Source of the DNA: Oscillospiraceae bacterium
GTDB lineage: Bacteria > Bacillota_A > Clostridia > Oscillospirales > Oscillospiraceae
Reading direction: 5' to 3'
DNA length: 64,000 nucleotides
Assembly (NCBI GenBank): GCA_017456105.1
Contig: JAFTKA010000010.1
Location: forward strand, 1-64,000
Part shown: positions 61,864-64,000 of the stretch, one piece after another
Layout: each line of letters starts with the position of its first letter
How positions within the stretch are numbered: position 1 is the first letter of the stretch
Notes under the pieces: model-generated
The model's input: only the letters and a program-made list of their open reading frames with translations
The model's database searches: none
What the model was told of the DNA's origin: nothing
Made by a program: the position numbers and the translations under genes

Positions 61864-62790
61864 CTATCTTAAATTCTCATTCAAAAAGTTTTCTACAAGC
61901 TCAGAATATCGCTTTGTTTCCACAAGGAAGCTGGTGCCGTGCTTTGCCCCCTCAACCAGAAACAGTTGCTTCGGTCCTGTGCAAACATCATAGGCCTGCT
62001 TTGTCATATCGCAGGGTACAAAATCGTCGTCCGCACCGTGAATCAGCAGAATCGGTAATTTATTTTTGGCAAGGGTTTTTCTGGAGTCCTTTTGGGTCAG
62101 TCCAAAGCCGGCAAAAAACCTTGCGAACAAATCAGCTATCCAAATAAACGGCACTGCCGGCAAATGGATTACCGCCCGGAACACCCGGGAAATGATAGCC
62201 TTCGGCGACGTAAAGCCGCAATCGGCAATAATGCCCCGCACATTTTGGGGTAATGGCTCATCTGCCAAATAGAGCATGGTGGACGCACCCATGGAAATAC
62301 CCGTTAAAATCACAGGCAGGTTGCCAAACCGATCGTTATGGTATTTCAGCCAGCAGAGCATATCCCCGCTTTCCTTGACACCGAAGGTGATGTATTTTCC
62401 TTCACTTTTGCCATGGGCCCGCTGAAACGGGATCAGAAGATTCATGCCCCTTTCCCGGTAAAAATCAAAGACATAGCCCATATCCAACAGCATACTACTG
62501 CGATAGCCGTGGGCCATCAGCATCGTACCTCTGGCATTCTTCACAGGGACCCAGTAGCCTTTTAACTGTAAGCCATCGGTACTGGTAACGGAAACCTCCT
62601 GCACATTATGCTCACGGAGCCACTTGTCTGCCGCCACGATGCTGTCATAATACTCACCGTAGGGTGTTTTTCTCATTTTTGCTTCGTCCAGCCAGGGGAG
62701 CTCCTTATAACGGCTGCAGGCAATAAAGAAAACTACACCGCCAAACAGAATGATTACGATCACGATTGCCAAAGGGATCAACCAATACAT
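61864..62790 (-). CDS. membrane-anchored alpha/beta hydrolase
   Basis: This 308-aa protein has an N-terminal membrane helix (2-25), then an alpha/beta hydrolase fold with GTMLMAHGYRSS oxyanion region, nucleophile GISMGAS, acid in IHGADDDFVP and His in GAKHGTS. It resembles BAAT/YqkD-like bacterial hydrolases. Substrate unknown. Confidence 0.9.
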   Translation of the reverse strand: MYWLIPLAIVIVIILFGGVVFFIACSRYKELPWLDEAKMRKTPYGEYYDSIVAADKWLREHNVQEVSVTSTDGLQLKGYWVPVKNARGTMLMAHGYRSSMLLDMGYVFDFYRERGMNLLIPFQRAHGKSEGKYITFGVKESGDMLCWLKYHNDRFGNLPVILTGISMGASTMLYLADEPLPQNVRGIIADCGFTSPKAIISRVFRAVIHLPAVPFIWIADLFARFFAGFGLTQKDSRKTLAKNKLPILLIHGADDDFVPCDMTKQAYDVCTGPKQLFLVEGAKHGTSFLVETKRYSELVENFLNENLR

Positions 62791-62795
62791 GCAAT

Positions 62796-63707
62796 TTACT
62801 CCTTGCTACCGGTTTTTGAGAACAGCCGGAAACTGAGCGGCCAAAGGCCGCCTGCCACCAGAACGATCAAAAAATACCGCACCGTTCTGCCCGCTTCCTC
62901 ACCCATCAAAGCATTTAAGGGTGCTTTCAGTCCGGCCTTTACAGCCAGTACCAGGACCAGACCAAAGACCACCTTCAAAATCTGAGCCCACCAAACTGCT
63001 TTTGTGGAAAAGTGTAGCCAGCAGGTGTCCAAAATATACACCGCAACCATTCCCAATAACGCACCGAGTAAAGTATAGGCATTTTCTCTGCCGGAGCTTA
63101 AATTGTGAAAGTCTATATTTGTAGGGAACGGATAACGCTCTACAAACCACAAATAACCCAGTGCCAGCAGCACCATACCGCTCAAAAGGATCGGCATATT
63201 TCTTTCGGTGTTTTTAAAAACCACAGGATACAGTAAAAGGATCAGCACCAGCGACATACCCGCACCTACCAGCACGTCCATAGGGGTATGAACGCCAATG
63301 TACATACGGGAAAAAGGTACCAGTACTGCGATCAGGATCGCCCCGATCTTGACCCACCGGTTTTTCGTACCAACGGCAATGGCTCCGAAAGTGCCAACGG
63401 CACTTTGACTGTGCCCGCTGGGAAAGCTGTAGCCATCTGCGGCCTCTCTTGCCTGCTCCAAAATGGTAAACTTCTCGTCCAGCACCCAGGGTCTGGGGAT
63501 TCGATACCATAGCTTCATAAACTGACTGGCGATCGTTCCGATAAAGCCAACCGCCATAATGTAGTAGCCCTTTCGTTTATCCACACACCAGTAGACGATC
63601 AGTGCCGCCACCAAAAAGGCCGTTTCCTCACCAAACCGGGTGATCAGCAGCATCAATTCATTCAAAATGGGAACACGGATCTTTTCCAGAGCATACAGTA
63701 TTTCCAT
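62796..63707 (-). CDS. PAP2 family phosphatase, eight transmembrane segments
   Basis: This 303-aa membrane protein has the three PAP2 motifs KLWYRIPRP, PSGHSQSAV and SRMYIGVHTPMDVLVG. Such enzymes remove phosphate from lipid phosphates such as undecaprenyl pyrophosphate. The C-terminal extra helices suggest a lipid phosphatase of the DedA-linked or BcrC-like branch. It is followed by the hydrolase gene. Confidence 0.9.
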   Translation of the reverse strand: MEILYALEKIRVPILNELMLLITRFGEETAFLVAALIVYWCVDKRKGYYIMAVGFIGTIASQFMKLWYRIPRPWVLDEKFTILEQAREAADGYSFPSGHSQSAVGTFGAIAVGTKNRWVKIGAILIAVLVPFSRMYIGVHTPMDVLVGAGMSLVLILLLYPVVFKNTERNMPILLSGMVLLALGYLWFVERYPFPTNIDFHNLSSGRENAYTLLGALLGMVAVYILDTCWLHFSTKAVWWAQILKVVFGLVLVLAVKAGLKAPLNALMGEEAGRTVRYFLIVLVAGGLWPLSFRLFSKTGSKE

Positions 63708-63758
63708 AAAATCCCTCCTCTGCCATTATACACCCACCGTCTCCAATTGTAAAGCCGC

Positions 63759-63786
63759 TTGCATTTTTTGCGTAACGGGATATAAT
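63759..63786 (+). promoter_or_regulatory. promoter of the zinc metallopeptidase gene
   Basis: TTGCAT (63759-63764), a 16-nt spacer and TATAAT (63781-63786) are followed by GGAGG at 63796-63800. Confidence 0.78.
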
Positions 63787-63806
63787 AAAGGAAAAGGAGG
63801 CTTACT

Positions 63807-64000
63807 ATGCTTTACGGTTATTATGGTTATTATTATGGCTTTGACTGGACCTATCTTGCCATTATTCTGCCCTGCGTTTTACTGTCGCTGCTGGCAAGCG
63901 GGCTGGTAAACAGCACTTATAAACGTTACTCCAAGCAGATCGCCAAAAGCAATCTCACCGGTGCAGAGGCCGCACGAAGGGTCTTGGAAGCCAACGGTGT
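63807..64000 (+). CDS. zinc metallopeptidase (YugP-like), 3' end outside window
   Basis: The 64 visible residues begin MLYGYYGYYYGFDWTYLAII, followed by a membrane helix (about 16-33) and the amphipathic NSTYKRYSKQIAKSNLTGAEAARRVL. This matches the N-terminus of the YugP/PF04298 membrane zinc peptidases, whose HEXXH motif would lie beyond the edge. The ATG has AAAGGAGG 6 nt upstream. Confidence 0.8.
   Translation, partial: MLYGYYGYYYGFDWTYLAIILPCVLLSLLASGLVNSTYKRYSKQIAKSNLTGAEAARRVLEANG

Overview
The window looks like a chromosomal segment of a Gram-positive, strictly anaerobic gut Clostridia member. An Oscillospiraceae/Ruminococcaceae-type lineage is my best inference. Supporting points are the low-GC Gram-positive gene set (mraZ-headed dcw cluster, DivIB/FtsL, PASTA-domain PBP, GatD/MurT-like pair, SpmA/SpmB, NadD-YqeK fusion, CD1247-like protein beside efp, type III glutamine synthetase, ferredoxin-type Fe-S proteins), consensus sigma-A promoters and strong AGGAGG ribosome binding sites. 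I see no prophage, plasmid, transposase, CRISPR array or rRNA operon, so this is mostly core genome.

Layout. 1-141: two tRNA genes (Asp partial, Val), minus strand. 334-2943: ATP-grasp, Hsp33 and methyltransferase genes downstream of ftsZ. 3005-15465 (minus): division and cell wall cluster in the order mraZ-rsmH-ftsL-pbp-murE-murF-mraY-ftsW-murG-ftsQ, then ftsZ with its own promoter. An array of four MraZ-type boxes sits in the mraZ leader. murD is missing from the cluster and is found at 20376, divergent from the RNase P RNA gene. 15664-20277: ClpC-type ATPase, a 2x[4Fe-4S] ferredoxin, two RNA methyltransferase genes and rnpB. 20376-24042 (plus): murD-ispD-ispF-spmA-spmB. 24075-26777 (minus): yqeG-pepP-efp-CD1247-like. 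27583-37444 (minus): rpsU, and a growth operon smc-ftsY-rdgB-yhbY-nadD/yqeK-rsfS-leuS. 37644-45071: ABC exporter, tRNA-Ser, HAD phosphatase, MATE exporter, MurT-like/GatD-like pair, asnA. 45146-48405: HtrA protease and an LTA-synthase-like sulfatase. 48595-49100: tRNA-Thr, tRNA-Tyr and hairpin-rich repeats. 49234-53420: YgjV, AIM24 and a redox regulon built around a Crp/Fnr regulator. 53451-64000: kamA, class I aminotransferase, glnN, LCP, second HtrA, DUF1540, dut, hydrolase, PAP2 and the start of a zinc metallopeptidase gene.

Themes. Envelope construction dominates: lipid II synthesis, septal synthesis, wall-polymer attachment (LCP), LTA-like polymer synthesis, two surface HtrA proteases and a MurT/GatD pair. 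Nitrogen assimilation enzymes that handle free ammonia (AsnA, GlnN) lie in the same region as a GatD-like protein that has lost its catalytic Cys and His. The most unusual non-coding content is a set of small hairpin cassettes lying downstream of tRNA-Ser and tRNA-Tyr and bounded by copies of those tRNA 3' ends, plus a 103-bp inverted-repeat element that carries a terminator.
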